DNA of 64,000 bases, from NCBI GenBank assembly GCA_017508195.1, contig JAFVZL010000006.1, positions 44,153 to 108,152 of the forward strand, written 5' to 3'. Positions 26,545-34,690 of this stretch are shown here, piece after piece. The translations under genes were made by a program, and so were the position numbers. How positions within the stretch are numbered: position 1 is the first letter of the stretch; every line of letters starts with the position of its first letter. A model generated the notes under the pieces. That model saw nothing but the letters and a program-made list of their open reading frames with translations, ran no database searches and was not told the origin of the DNA. This DNA is from Clostridia bacterium (lineage in GTDB: Bacteria; Bacillota; Clostridia; Oscillospirales; CAG-272).

Positions 26545-27204
26545 ATGATTATCATTATCGGCTCTGATAAGGAGCTTGCTCTGACACACGCAGATATGTT
26601 TTATTATATGGGGGTTCTGGCATCGGCATATACGCCAACGGAGCTGACTCTCTCGGTCACTGCCCGCGCGGATGCTTTACTTGTGCTCGACCCCGTCACC
26701 GAGGGAGTCACGGCAGAGCGGCTCTCTGAGATGACTCTCGCAGATATTTACGCACTTTCTGATGAGGATTGCTGTGGCTACGCACTGACACTGCCGAAAG
26801 AGAGCTATGCTCCCGGGATACTGAAGGCGATGAACGAGCACAGGCGCTCGCTCGGCAAGCAGCCGCTCGGAATATACAGACTGTTCGGTATAGATGCATC
26901 CGTCAACCTCGGGCTGACGAGGCTGGGTGAATGCGTTATCGACCTGACGAGGACAGAAACAATGATATTACGTTATCTCATCCACTCCTACCCGAGGCAG
27001 GTTTCCGCTGAGGAAATACTCGCTCACGCATTCAAGTCAACGAGAACTCCCGAGCAAACGAGCGTCAGAACTCATATTTCGATAATAAACCGCAAATTCA
27101 GAGTGCTGACCGGATCACCGCTCACACGCGGAGGAATATCGGGATATTCTATCGATGAAAAGATCTGCGAAGCACGGGAGGGCGAGCTAGCTTTAAAGGC
27201 TTAA
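26545..27204 (+). CDS. OmpR-type winged-helix protein with degenerate receiver-like N-terminus
   Basis: The C-terminal third (about residues 130-212) is a Trans_reg_C winged helix: LTRTETMILRYLIHSYPRQVS, EEILAHAF, and SVRTHISIINRKFRVLTGSP with a GYSI wing. The N-terminal 120 residues have receiver-like hydrophobic spacing (ALLVLDP) but lack the acidic pair, and the Lys-Pro order is reversed (LPKE). It is therefore unlikely to be phosphorylated in the normal way. The start has AAGGAGA 4 nt upstream. It lies 200 bp ahead of sigK on the same strand, and no kinase gene is nearby. Confidence 0.75.
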   Translation: MIIIIGSDKELALTHADMFYYMGVLASAYTPTELTLSVTARADALLVLDPVTEGVTAERLSEMTLADIYALSDEDCCGYALTLPKESYAPGILKAMNEHRRSLGKQPLGIYRLFGIDASVNLGLTRLGECVIDLTRTETMILRYLIHSYPRQVSAEEILAHAFKSTRTPEQTSVRTHISIINRKFRVLTGSPLTRGGISGYSIDEKICEAREGELALKA

Positions 27205-27410
27205 TATGTTGTCGCTAAGCGACAATCAGATATCCCCGAGCTTTCAAAACTCGAATCTACGTTTTACCTACGGTGACGAAATATGTTCTCGCGAGGCGGG
27301 AACACAGTAAGACGAGCGAAAACGTGGGAAGGACACGCATTATGGATGAAGCTTAAATCATATCATCTCTCGTGACGGCATTGCTGTCAAATAACCATCG
27401 GGAGACAGAT
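27205..27410 (+). other. Upstream region of sigK
   Basis: A small perfect hairpin (TTGTCGC-TAA-GCGACAA, about 27210-27226) follows the winged-helix gene stop. The remaining bases should hold the sigK promoter, expected to be mother-cell specific, but I could not identify sigma-E-type boxes with confidence. Confidence 0.35.
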
Positions 27411-28109
27411 ATGAACACACTTTTCCGTATTATATTAAGATTCATCGGGCTTATACTCGGTATCGAGGATGCCGAGAGCTTTCCGCCGCCGCTTTCGCGC
27501 GAAGAGGAAAGCGAGCTGTTCAAGAAAAAGGCACTCGGAGACCGCGGCGCGAGAGACAGAATAATTGAGCACAATCTCAGGCTTGTTCCCCATATTATCA
27601 AAAAGTATTACTCGGCATACGAATCGCCCGACGAGCTGTTGAGTGTAGGAAGTCTTGGACTCATAAAGGCAGTAGATACCTTTAAATGCGAGTTCGGAAC
27701 CAAGTTCGCGACCTACGGTGCCAGATGCATACAGAATGAGATACTTATGTTCTTCAGAAGTCAGAAAAAAATGCGCAATGAGGTCTCGCTCGGTGAGCAG
27801 ATAGATATCGACAAGGACGGCAATCCGCTTACCTACATGGATATAATCAGCACCGAGGAAAACGTGGCTGACGGCATAGACATGAAGATGCATATCGAAA
27901 GACTGCGCGAGCTTGTCGAGCGCGTGCTTGACGAAAGGGAGCGAGAGATAGTCGTGCTCCGCTACGGTCTTAAGGGCTACCGCCCGAGGACTCAGCGCGA
28001 GGTCGCGGAATATCTCGGAATATCGCGCTCATACGTTTCGAGAATAGAGAAAAAAGCTCTCTCGAAAATGCGAGCCGAGTTCCCTACCGCCCCCGATTTT
28101 GAGGACTGA
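27411..28109 (+). CDS. sigK: RNA polymerase sporulation sigma factor SigK
   Basis: This 232-aa sigma-70 family protein best fits the late mother-cell factor sigma-K. The N-terminal hydrophobic stretch (pro-sequence like), FPPPLSREEE, GDRGARDRIIEHNLRLV, LATYGARCIQNEIL-type region 2 and the IDKDGNPLTYMDII segment follow SigK more closely than SigE. The region-4 helix-turn-helix is TQREVAEYLGISRSYVSRIEKKAL. The gene is uninterrupted, with no skin-type insertion. The ATG at 27411 follows GGGAG. A pro-SigE identity is the main alternative. Confidence 0.87.
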   Translation: MNTLFRIILRFIGLILGIEDAESFPPPLSREEESELFKKKALGDRGARDRIIEHNLRLVPHIIKKYYSAYESPDELLSVGSLGLIKAVDTFKCEFGTKFATYGARCIQNEILMFFRSQKKMRNEVSLGEQIDIDKDGNPLTYMDIISTEENVADGIDMKMHIERLRELVERVLDEREREIVVLRYGLKGYRPRTQREVAEYLGISRSYVSRIEKKALSKMRAEFPTAPDFED

Positions 28110-28153
28110 TCTTTCTTTTATAAAACTAGATAATTTGTTGATATCATACAAAG

Positions 28154-28202
28154 CCAAGCGGATGCTCGATACATTTCGGTATAGAGCATCCGCTTGGTTG
28201 TT
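28154..28202. terminator. Terminator between convergent sigK and secreted nuclease gene
   Basis: CCAAGCGGATGCTC (28154-28167) pairs perfectly with GAGCATCCGCTTGG (28184-28197), followed by TTGTTATTT on the plus strand. Confidence 0.8.
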
Positions 28203-28224
28203 ATTTCGGTTGATGGGTTGTATT

Positions 28225-29589
28225 TTAAGATGGGTTACAATTTTTACAGAGCGAATACTTTCTGCCCTGCGCTTCGAGCTCTGCGATGATCTCTTCGAGG
28301 GTCATGGTCGAATAGATCTTGTTTTCCTCGTTCATCTTTTTTACACTCGAACAGTCCCAGACGTGTATCATATAGCCGTTCTTGTTAATGATAAAGGTGA
28401 GGTTTTCGGGGATCTCATCATCAGGCTCGGGGAGCTCGTAATTCGGGTCGAGAGAGGTACTTCCCGTTGCGTAATCGATGATAATGCCCTCATTTACGTT
28501 GTGGACAAAGACGTTGAAGCAGATGCCGTCACCCGACTCGGGGGTATCGTTACCGCCGTTATCCTCGATGGAGTAAGCCTCTATCGTAACACCGCGGCAG
28601 ACAAGCTCGTCACCGACGAATACTGGAACAACACGGTAAAGAACGTGGTTACCCGTCTCCTCGATATAGTCTCGTACCATATTCTCGAATATTATCATTC
28701 CCCGCTGGTTAAAGTAGGGGGTGCCTGTCACGAGGTTCTGCTTATTCGCGTTCTCGCCCGTGAGCTGCCAGCCGATAAGGTGCGAGCGATTCCAGATATA
28801 GCCGCCCGTCACTATCGATCCTGAATACTCTGCCTGTATCCAACCGCTCGGATCAACGCTCGAGATGCTGCCGCGATCATCGGTCGGGAAAAGATCAATA
28901 CCTACACAAGCGACGGTTATACCGCATCTACCAAGAGAGTCGAGTGCAGAATAATATTCGTAGGAAATATTCGAGAGGTCTGCTCTCAGGAAATAAGGCT
29001 TATTGCCGTTGATCTCGGTGAAGTTATAGCCCTTGAACTCGGGAATTTTAGTGAGAGGACGGTAGCTGTCGAGCGCGACCTGATAGGTTCCCTCGGGGGG
29101 ATAGTCGGTGTTGTCCTCGAAAGGATCATCAGTGGGATTATCACCGGGGTCAACCGTGGGATCGTCGCCCGGGTCAACCGTAGGATCGTCACCCGGGTCA
29201 ACCGTAGGATCGTCACCGGGATCAACCGTAGGATCGTCGCCGGGGTCAACCGTAGGATCGTCACCGGGATCAACCGTGGGATCGTCACCTGGGTCAACCG
29301 TGGGATCGTCACCTGGGTCAACCGTGGGATCGTCACCTGGGTCAACCGTGGGATCGTCACCGGGGTCAACCGTAGGATCGTCACCGGGGTCAACTGTGGG
29401 ATCGTCACCCGGGTCAACCGTAGGATCGTCTGCCGGGGGATCTGTTGGCTCTTCGACGGGTCCATCGGGTTCAGGATTTCCGAAAATACCATTAAGTCCC
29501 TCAATATTCTCGATCAGCGAACACGACGTGAACGCCATAACGAGGGTAAGTATTAAAGCAATCAGCTTCAGAAAGTTTGTGCTCTTCAT
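28225..29589 (-). CDS. Secreted lipoprotein DNA/RNA non-specific endonuclease on a repeat stalk
   Basis: The 454-aa protein starts with a lipoprotein signal ending in the lipobox FTSC (Cys23). Twelve tandem copies of DPTVDPGD (about residues 55-150) form an acidic, extended stalk. The nuclease domain has the beta-beta-alpha-metal motif as NRSHLIGWQL with His270 the likely general base, followed by NKQNLVTGTPYFN, as in streptococcal-type DNases; the usual NRGH is NRSH here. The last 60 residues form an Ada-like metal-binding tail (HVWDCSSVKKM ... CKNC). It probably degrades extracellular nucleic acid at the cell surface. Codons in the repeats are near identical, showing recent expansion. Confidence 0.85.
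   Translation of the reverse strand: MKSTNFLKLIALILTLVMAFTSCSLIENIEGLNGIFGNPEPDGPVEEPTDPPADDPTVDPGDDPTVDPGDDPTVDPGDDPTVDPGDDPTVDPGDDPTVDPGDDPTVDPGDDPTVDPGDDPTVDPGDDPTVDPGDDPTVDPGDDPTVDPGDNPTDDPFEDNTDYPPEGTYQVALDSYRPLTKIPEFKGYNFTEINGNKPYFLRADLSNISYEYYSALDSLGRCGITVACVGIDLFPTDDRGSISSVDPSGWIQAEYSGSIVTGGYIWNRSHLIGWQLTGENANKQNLVTGTPYFNQRGMIIFENMVRDYIEETGNHVLYRVVPVFVGDELVCRGVTIEAYSIEDNGGNDTPESGDGICFNVFVHNVNEGIIIDYATGSTSLDPNYELPEPDDEIPENLTFIINKNGYMIHVWDCSSVKKMNEENKIYSTMTLEEIIAELEAQGRKYSLCKNCNPS
29140..29430 (-). repeat. Twelve tandem 24-bp repeats inside the nuclease gene
   Basis: Each unit encodes DPTVDPGD with only synonymous third-base changes (for example GTC/GTA and CCG/CCC/CCT). Twelve TCAAC-containing units were counted between 29140 and 29430. 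The length is a multiple of three per unit, so copy number change would only alter the stalk length. Confidence 0.9.
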
Positions 29590-29626
29590 TGTGCACTCCT
29601 TTCGTTGACAGTAATTTTCCGTTTAC

Positions 29627-29655
29627 AGTATAGCACAAACAAAACAATAAATCAA
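29627..29655 (-). promoter_or_regulatory. Sigma-A promoter for the secreted nuclease
   Basis: On the minus strand TTGATT (29655-29650) and TATACT (29632-29627) are 17 bp apart, about 40 bp upstream of the start codon. Confidence 0.7.
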
Positions 29656-29793
29656 CATTATTTCAAAATAAGCTCGGCATCACTCTTAAGGCTTGTATAT
29701 TTTTATTGGAATACGGAAAAATAACCTTGGGACGCTGTGCGTTTCGTTTGAAGAACTTATGGCGTATGCCAAATTGAATGGGAGGTTATCGGA

Positions 29794-30012
29794 ATGACGG
29801 TTATGAACAAGGTCGCGCTTATTATTACAATAATCGGCGCTCTCAACTGGGGATCTATTGGTCTGTTCCAGTTCGACTTGGTCGCGTGGATATCGGGCGG
29901 TGCTTCGACCGCACTTGCAAGGATCATATACACTGTAGTTGCTTTAGCGGGTATTTGGTGTATTGCCCTGCTCTTCGATAGAGACGAGAGTATGGTCGAG
30001 CATAAAGCTTAA
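29794..30012 (+). CDS. DUF378 family small membrane protein
   Basis: This 72-aa protein matches DUF378 (YuzA-like) in length and pattern: a first helix with ALNWGSIGLFQFDLVAW, then ARIIYTVVALAGIWCIALLF as a second helix. Function of the family is unknown. A GGGAGGT site lies 7 nt before the ATG. Confidence 0.88.
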   Translation: MTVMNKVALIITIIGALNWGSIGLFQFDLVAWISGGASTALARIIYTVVALAGIWCIALLFDRDESMVEHKA

Positions 30013-30030
30013 ATTAAAAGCCGGATTCAG

Positions 30031-30057
30031 CGGGTACGGTTCTCCGTGCCCGTTTTG
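30031..30057 (+). terminator. Terminator after the DUF378 gene
   Basis: CGGGTACGG (30031-30039) pairs with CCGTGCCCG (30044-30052) around TTCT and is followed by TTTT. Confidence 0.8.
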
Positions 30058-30286
30058 CTTATGCTTTTAAAAACGGAGCTCGTTTTTTGGAAACACTTCA
30101 CTTTTCGAGCAAAAAAGGCTCGGATGCTATCAATATGCTATTACCTCATTACGACTTTCGGCATAAACTGACTAATGGCGAAGCCGCCCGTAAGTAAGTT
30201 TAAATTAAATCGTTTAAAAACGCTTTGGTGTGGCAAAAATACGTAGCAAGAGGAAAACCCCTCATAATGCCGAAAGGAATAGCAAA

Positions 30287-30649
30287 ATGAACATAAAGCG
30301 CGGTGATATTTATTACGCCGATCTCAGCCCTGTTATCGGGAGCGAGCAGGGCGGACTCAGACCCGTACTTATCGTACAGAATGACGTAGGAAATAAGCAT
30401 AGCCCGACCGTTATCGCGGCGGCAATAACCTCAAGGCTCGGAAAGACAAAGCTCCCTACTCACATTGACGTAACGGGAGTAGGCGTCGGGCTCGCAAAGG
30501 ACAGTGTGATACTGCTCGAGCAGATACGAACGATAGACAAACAAAGACTTAAGGAAAAAATGGGGCATCTCGATGAGGATACTATGAAAAACGTTAACAG
30601 TGCCATCGAGATAAGCTTCGGCCTCGGAGCCGGAACGCCCGAGGCGTGA
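30287..30649 (+). CDS. MazF/PemK-type endoribonuclease toxin
   Basis: The 120-aa sequence has the MazF/NdoA core: [46 protein letters not shown] and [19 protein letters not shown]. Family members cleave mRNA at short sequences. The start has AAAGGAA 7 nt upstream. No antitoxin-like reading frame is found in the 270 bp upstream, whereas Bacillus carries one there. Its control must come from elsewhere, or the antitoxin is very short. Confidence 0.92.
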   Translation: MNIKRGDIYYADLSPVIGSEQGGLRPVLIVQNDVGNKHSPTVIAAAITSRLGKTKLPTHIDVTGVGVGLAKDSVILLEQIRTIDKQRLKEKMGHLDEDTMKNVNSAIEISFGLGAGTPEA

Positions 30650-30727
30650 GAGTTTACTATTGTGCATATTCGGCAGATCTTGCGCATAGGCTTAGACAGT
30701 AGCTTATATAAAGGACGGCCAAGAAAT

Positions 30728-31663
30728 ATGAACACATACAAGCCTGAGGGCGCGCTCATACGCACTCACAAGAATTACGAATATACCTCGAGCAAAGAGG
30801 GCTTATACGAGGCACTCTCGCACGGCATTATTCTCGAGGGTATAGCAATGCTATGCGACCATCAGCTCACACTCCATATCGATGTCGGCGCAGGTGTGCG
30901 CGCGATAATGCCGAGAAACGAGGTTCAGCTGACAGACAGGGGTGAGCCGGTAAAGGATATCGCGATACTGACCCGTGTCGGAAAGCCCGTATGCTTCAAG
31001 GTCCTCGGCTTCGAGAGGCTCGGCTCGGGTGAGGAGGTCGCTATCGTCTCCCGACGCTCAGCCCAGCTCGAGTGCAGGGAGAATTACATATCCGGGCTGA
31101 CTCCCGGTGATATCATACCCACTAAGATCACGCATCTTGAGAATTTCGGTGCCTTTGTCGATATAGGATGCGGTATCACCTCTCTGCTCTCCATCGACTC
31201 GATCTCTGTATCGAGGATAGCACACCCGTCGGCAAGACTCTCAGAGGGAGATATGATATACACGGTGGTCAAGTTGATAGATGATCGCGGGCGTATATAT
31301 GTATCCGAGCGCGAGCTGCTGGGCAGCTGGGAGGAAAATGCCTCACTTTTCAAGGAGGGCGAGACGGTAAGGGGCATTATCAGAAGTGTTGAGAGCTACG
31401 GTGTTTTCGTCGAGCTGATGCCTAACCTCGCAGGACTTGCAGAATACCGTGAGGATGCACGTGTCGGGCAGAGTGCGGCGGTGTATATCAAGAGTATTAT
31501 TCCCGAAAAAATGAAGATAAAGCTCATTATCATAGACACTCACGACGAGCCGACCGAGCCTATGCCGCTCGAATACTTTATAGATACCGACAGCGTCACG
31601 CATATCGACACATGGCAATACTCCCCGAGAGGGTGCAAAAAAATAGTCGAGACGGTTTTTTAG
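30728..31663 (+). CDS. S1 RNA-binding domain protein (three S1-like repeats)
   Basis: The 311-aa protein contains three S1/OB segments: about 30-120 (degenerate), 125-205 (LTPGDIIPTKITHLENFGAFVDIGCGITSLLSIDSIS) and 210-285 (EGETVRGIIRSVESYGVFVELMPNLAGLAEY). This resembles clostridial short ribosomal-protein-S1-like proteins, which bind mRNA. The ATG at 30728 was chosen because AAAGGA lies about 13 nt upstream; an alternative start lies 66 bp earlier at a TTG. It follows mazF by 78 bp and precedes ung. Confidence 0.8.
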   Translation: MNTYKPEGALIRTHKNYEYTSSKEGLYEALSHGIILEGIAMLCDHQLTLHIDVGAGVRAIMPRNEVQLTDRGEPVKDIAILTRVGKPVCFKVLGFERLGSGEEVAIVSRRSAQLECRENYISGLTPGDIIPTKITHLENFGAFVDIGCGITSLLSIDSISVSRIAHPSARLSEGDMIYTVVKLIDDRGRIYVSERELLGSWEENASLFKEGETVRGIIRSVESYGVFVELMPNLAGLAEYREDARVGQSAAVYIKSIIPEKMKIKLIIIDTHDEPTEPMPLEYFIDTDSVTHIDTWQYSPRGCKKIVETVF

Positions 31664-31674
31664 CAGAAATGTTA

Positions 31675-31703
31675 TTGCCATATCCCGAAAAATGTGCTAA
31701 ACT
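31675..31703 (+). promoter_or_regulatory. Promoter candidate for ung
   Basis: TTGCCA (31675-31680) and TAAACT (31698-31703) at 17-bp spacing lie 24 bp before the ung start codon. Confidence 0.5.
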
Positions 31704-31726
31704 ATAAAAAAAGCACGGAGGCGGAT

Positions 31727-32398
31727 ATGGTTAATCTCGGATGTGATTGGGACGGTATTCTCGAGGATGAATTCAAGAAGGAATACTATCTCGAGCTGCG
31801 CGAATTTCTTAAGGTCGAATACTTCTCGAGGAAGATATATCCTCCTATGGAGGATATTTTCAACGCTCTCCGCTACACGCCCTACGATAATGCGCGCGTT
31901 GTGATACTCGGTCAGGACCCCTATCACGGTGCGGGTCAGGCACACGGCTTATGCTTTTCGGTAAAGGCCGGTGTGATGAAGCCGCCGTCGCTGAAAAATA
32001 TTTTTAAAGAGCTTAATGCCGAGTACGGCATGGAAGAGCCGCCCACGGGAGAGCTTACGGGATGGGCAAGGCAGGGCGTGCTTCTGCTCAATACAACCCT
32101 GACCGTGCGCGAGGGCGCACCTATGAGCCACAAGGGTCGGGGCTGGGAGATACTTACAGACAAGATAATATCTATAATGAATGAAAAGGAAGAGCCCGTG
32201 GTCTTTATGCTCTGGGGCTCACACGCAAGATCCAAAAAGCAGCTAATTACGAACGCAAGGCATCTGGTGCTCGAATGTGCTCACCCGAGTCCACTGTCGG
32301 CATATAACGGCTTCTTCGGCTGCAATCACTTTAAGCTGGCGAATGAGTTTCTCAAAAGCGCGGGGCTTAGTGAGATAGACTGGTCGCGAACTGTATGA
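31727..32398 (+). CDS. ung: Uracil-DNA glycosylase
   Basis: This 223-aa base-excision enzyme removes uracil from DNA. The water-activating motif GQDPYHGAGQAHGLCFSV and the DNA-loop motif HPSPLSAYNGF are intact, with LLLNTTLTV between them. The ATG at 31727 has GGAGG 7 nt upstream. A terminator follows at once. Confidence 0.97.
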   Translation: MVNLGCDWDGILEDEFKKEYYLELREFLKVEYFSRKIYPPMEDIFNALRYTPYDNARVVILGQDPYHGAGQAHGLCFSVKAGVMKPPSLKNIFKELNAEYGMEEPPTGELTGWARQGVLLLNTTLTVREGAPMSHKGRGWEILTDKIISIMNEKEEPVVFMLWGSHARSKKQLITNARHLVLECAHPSPLSAYNGFFGCNHFKLANEFLKSAGLSEIDWSRTV

Positions 32399-32412
32399 TA
32401 TATAAAAATACC

Positions 32413-32443
32413 AAGGGCTATCCCAAGCGGATAGCCCTTTTAA
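32413..32443 (+). terminator. Terminator between convergent ung and uppP
   Basis: AAGGGCTATCC and GGATAGCCCTT form a perfect 11-bp stem with a CAAGC loop, then TTTT. Confidence 0.85.
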
Positions 32444-32467
32444 AATTGTGTTGGATTATAAGCACAA

Positions 32468-33349
32468 TTAAGCAATAACCGAAGTCACCTTAAGGATAAA
32501 GTAAAGAAGAACGAGCGCGCCGAGTGCGATACGGTAGATACCGAAGGATGCAAAGCTGTTTTTCTTAACGAAGCTCATAAGGAATCTGATAACGAAAAGT
32601 GATACAACAAACGCCACTATCATACCGACAAGGAGATAGGTGATATAGGCAAATTCTTCGCCCTCGGGGATATAGACCGTGGTGTCCGACGTGTCGAAAT
32701 AGGAAATAATAAATTTAAGAAGTTTAAGGAATGATGCACCGAGCATCACAGGCAGAGCCATAAAGAACGAGAACTCGGATGCGGCAGTACGGGATACGCC
32801 CGAGAGCATACCGCCGAGGATAGTAGAGCCCGATCGCGAGGTGCCGGGAACGAGAGCAAGGAGCTGATACGCGCCGATCACGAGCGCGTCACGGTAGCCG
32901 AGAGAGTATACGTCATTGATCCTCGGCGTCTTATCCTTATTGAAGCGCTCAATAAGAATAAAGGCAATTCCGTAAACAACAAGTGCTACCGCAACTACAA
33001 CGAAGTTAAGAAGATATCCGTCTATAATATCCTCGAACAGAATTCCGATCACTGCACACGGAAGAACACCCACAATGACCTTAAGCCAAAGTGATAGGAT
33101 CTTCATATTTTCTTCTCTTCCCTTTTTCGGTGTCGGAACGAGCTTATCGAAGAACAAAACGGGAACGGCAAGGATAGCACCGAGCTGAATTACAACGAGA
33201 AAGAGATTTCTGAATTCCTCGGTAACGCCAAGGGTGATAAACTCATCTATAAGTATCATGTGGCCTGTCGAGCTTATCGGCAGCCACTCGGTTATACCCT
33301 CAACGATTCCGAAGAGTATCGCCTTTAAAATTTCGATTATATTCGGCAC
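32468..33349 (-). CDS. uppP: Undecaprenyl-diphosphate phosphatase
   Basis: This 293-aa polytopic enzyme recycles the lipid carrier for cell wall synthesis and can give bacitracin resistance. BacA signatures are EGITEWLPISSTGHMIL near the N-terminus and LALVPGTSRSGSTILGGMLSGVSR in the second half. The start is a GTG at 33349 with GGAGGT six nt upstream; the longer version starts at a TTG without a site. Confidence 0.95.
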   Translation of the reverse strand: MPNIIEILKAILFGIVEGITEWLPISSTGHMILIDEFITLGVTEEFRNLFLVVIQLGAILAVPVLFFDKLVPTPKKGREENMKILSLWLKVIVGVLPCAVIGILFEDIIDGYLLNFVVVAVALVVYGIAFILIERFNKDKTPRINDVYSLGYRDALVIGAYQLLALVPGTSRSGSTILGGMLSGVSRTAASEFSFFMALPVMLGASFLKLLKFIISYFDTSDTTVYIPEGEEFAYITYLLVGMIVAFVVSLFVIRFLMSFVKKNSFASFGIYRIALGALVLLYFILKVTSVIA

Positions 33350-33405
33350 AAAAAACCTCCAAAACGGTTGATATGTCAATAATTATTTGCAATAATTGCC
33401 TTTGA

Positions 33406-34635
33406 TCAAACTGCGCGAATTATATCGCCTTCTTTCAACGGCGTCCCCGTATGCATGTAAAAACGCATATACGGATGCTTCGACGAGTCGATCGGCACCA
33501 TATCCGAGTCGTACAGCGCATCAAAGGAAAGGGGTGCTCCGACACTGCCGGGAGTCAGGTACTCTACACTGTCCCCGAGAGTCATCTTGTTTCTCTGCTC
33601 GAGGAGCGCGAGATTATTCCGAGGGTCATAGCCAACACAAACGGCAAGATACGCCTTATCCTTGATATAACCCGTGGTTTCGGCAAGATTCGCATCCACG
33701 TGAGAATCCGAGAAATAGTAGCCCGTAGCGTAGTCCCTGTGGCTTACCGACTCGAGCTCCCGATACCAAAGCGGGTTATACGAATAGTTGCCGCTAAAAT
33801 AGGAGTCAAGAGCCATTTTGTAAGTATTGGTAACGACTGCGGTGTAATAGGCGGACTTCATTCTGCCTTCTATTTTAAAGGAATTGATACCTGCCTCGAC
33901 AAGCTCGGGTATATGCTCGATAGTACAGGTGTCGCGGCTCGCCATGATAAACGTCTCACCGTTAATTTCCTCTATGGGCATCTTACACTCGGGTCGCTTC
34001 TCCTCAGCTATTTCATAGCCGCTGATCTTATAATTCCATCTGCACGGCTGAGCGCACATACCCATGTTAGCATCTCTGCCGACGATATGCCCCGAAAGCA
34101 GGCATCTACCGCTATATGATATGCACATCGAGCCGTGAATAAAGCACTCGAGCTCAATATTATCGGGAATATTTCTTCTTATCTCGCGTATCTCCTCCAG
34201 CGTAAGCTCTCGTGCCAGCACAACACGCGTCGCGCCGAGGGCGCACCATGCCTTGACAGCAAGAGAGTTCACGGCATTCGCCTGAGTGGAGATATGGATA
34301 TCGATATCGGGGAGCATCTCATGAGCCAGAGTCATAACACCGATGTCGGCGATTATCAGGGCGTCAACCTTTACGTCTTTAAGATTATCGAAGTAATCGG
34401 TAAGTGCGATAAGATCGGTCTCTCTCGGCATCGTGTTGACGGTAAGGTAAACCTTAACGCTTCTTTCGTGTGCGTAGGAAACCGCCTCCTTGAGCTCGTC
34501 GATCTCAAAGTTATCCGCTGCGGCACGCATGCCGAAGATCTTGCCTGAGAGATACACAGCATCGGCTCCGTAAAGGATCGCCGATCTCATTTTTTCAAAA
34601 TTGCCCGCCGGAGCGAGCAGCTCGGGTCTGTTCAT
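33406..34635 (-). CDS. Peptidase U32 family protein
   Basis: The 409-aa protein has the U32 signature ECFIHGSMCISYSGRCLLS followed by CAQPCRWNY and DANMG, with cysteines that bind an iron-sulfur cluster in related enzymes. Many U32 proteins (TrhP/RlhA type) act in prephenate-dependent hydroxylation of tRNA or rRNA, others are called collagenases. At this length with the N-terminal MNRPELLAPAGNFEKM, the tRNA-modification (TrhP/YrrO) group is more likely. The ATG at 34635 follows GGGAAG. Confidence 0.88.
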   Translation of the reverse strand: MNRPELLAPAGNFEKMRSAILYGADAVYLSGKIFGMRAAADNFEIDELKEAVSYAHERSVKVYLTVNTMPRETDLIALTDYFDNLKDVKVDALIIADIGVMTLAHEMLPDIDIHISTQANAVNSLAVKAWCALGATRVVLARELTLEEIREIRRNIPDNIELECFIHGSMCISYSGRCLLSGHIVGRDANMGMCAQPCRWNYKISGYEIAEEKRPECKMPIEEINGETFIMASRDTCTIEHIPELVEAGINSFKIEGRMKSAYYTAVVTNTYKMALDSYFSGNYSYNPLWYRELESVSHRDYATGYYFSDSHVDANLAETTGYIKDKAYLAVCVGYDPRNNLALLEQRNKMTLGDSVEYLTPGSVGAPLSFDALYDSDMVPIDSSKHPYMRFYMHTGTPLKEGDIIRAV

Positions 34636-34690
34636 TTTCTTCCCTTTTCATTATTAATATAGCTTATTTTAACACAAAGCGACTCATCCG

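Noticed and set aside
29108-29608. Ser/Pro/Gly-repeat ORF on the plus strand
   Set aside because: Mirror reading of the DPTVDPGD repeats in the nuclease gene.
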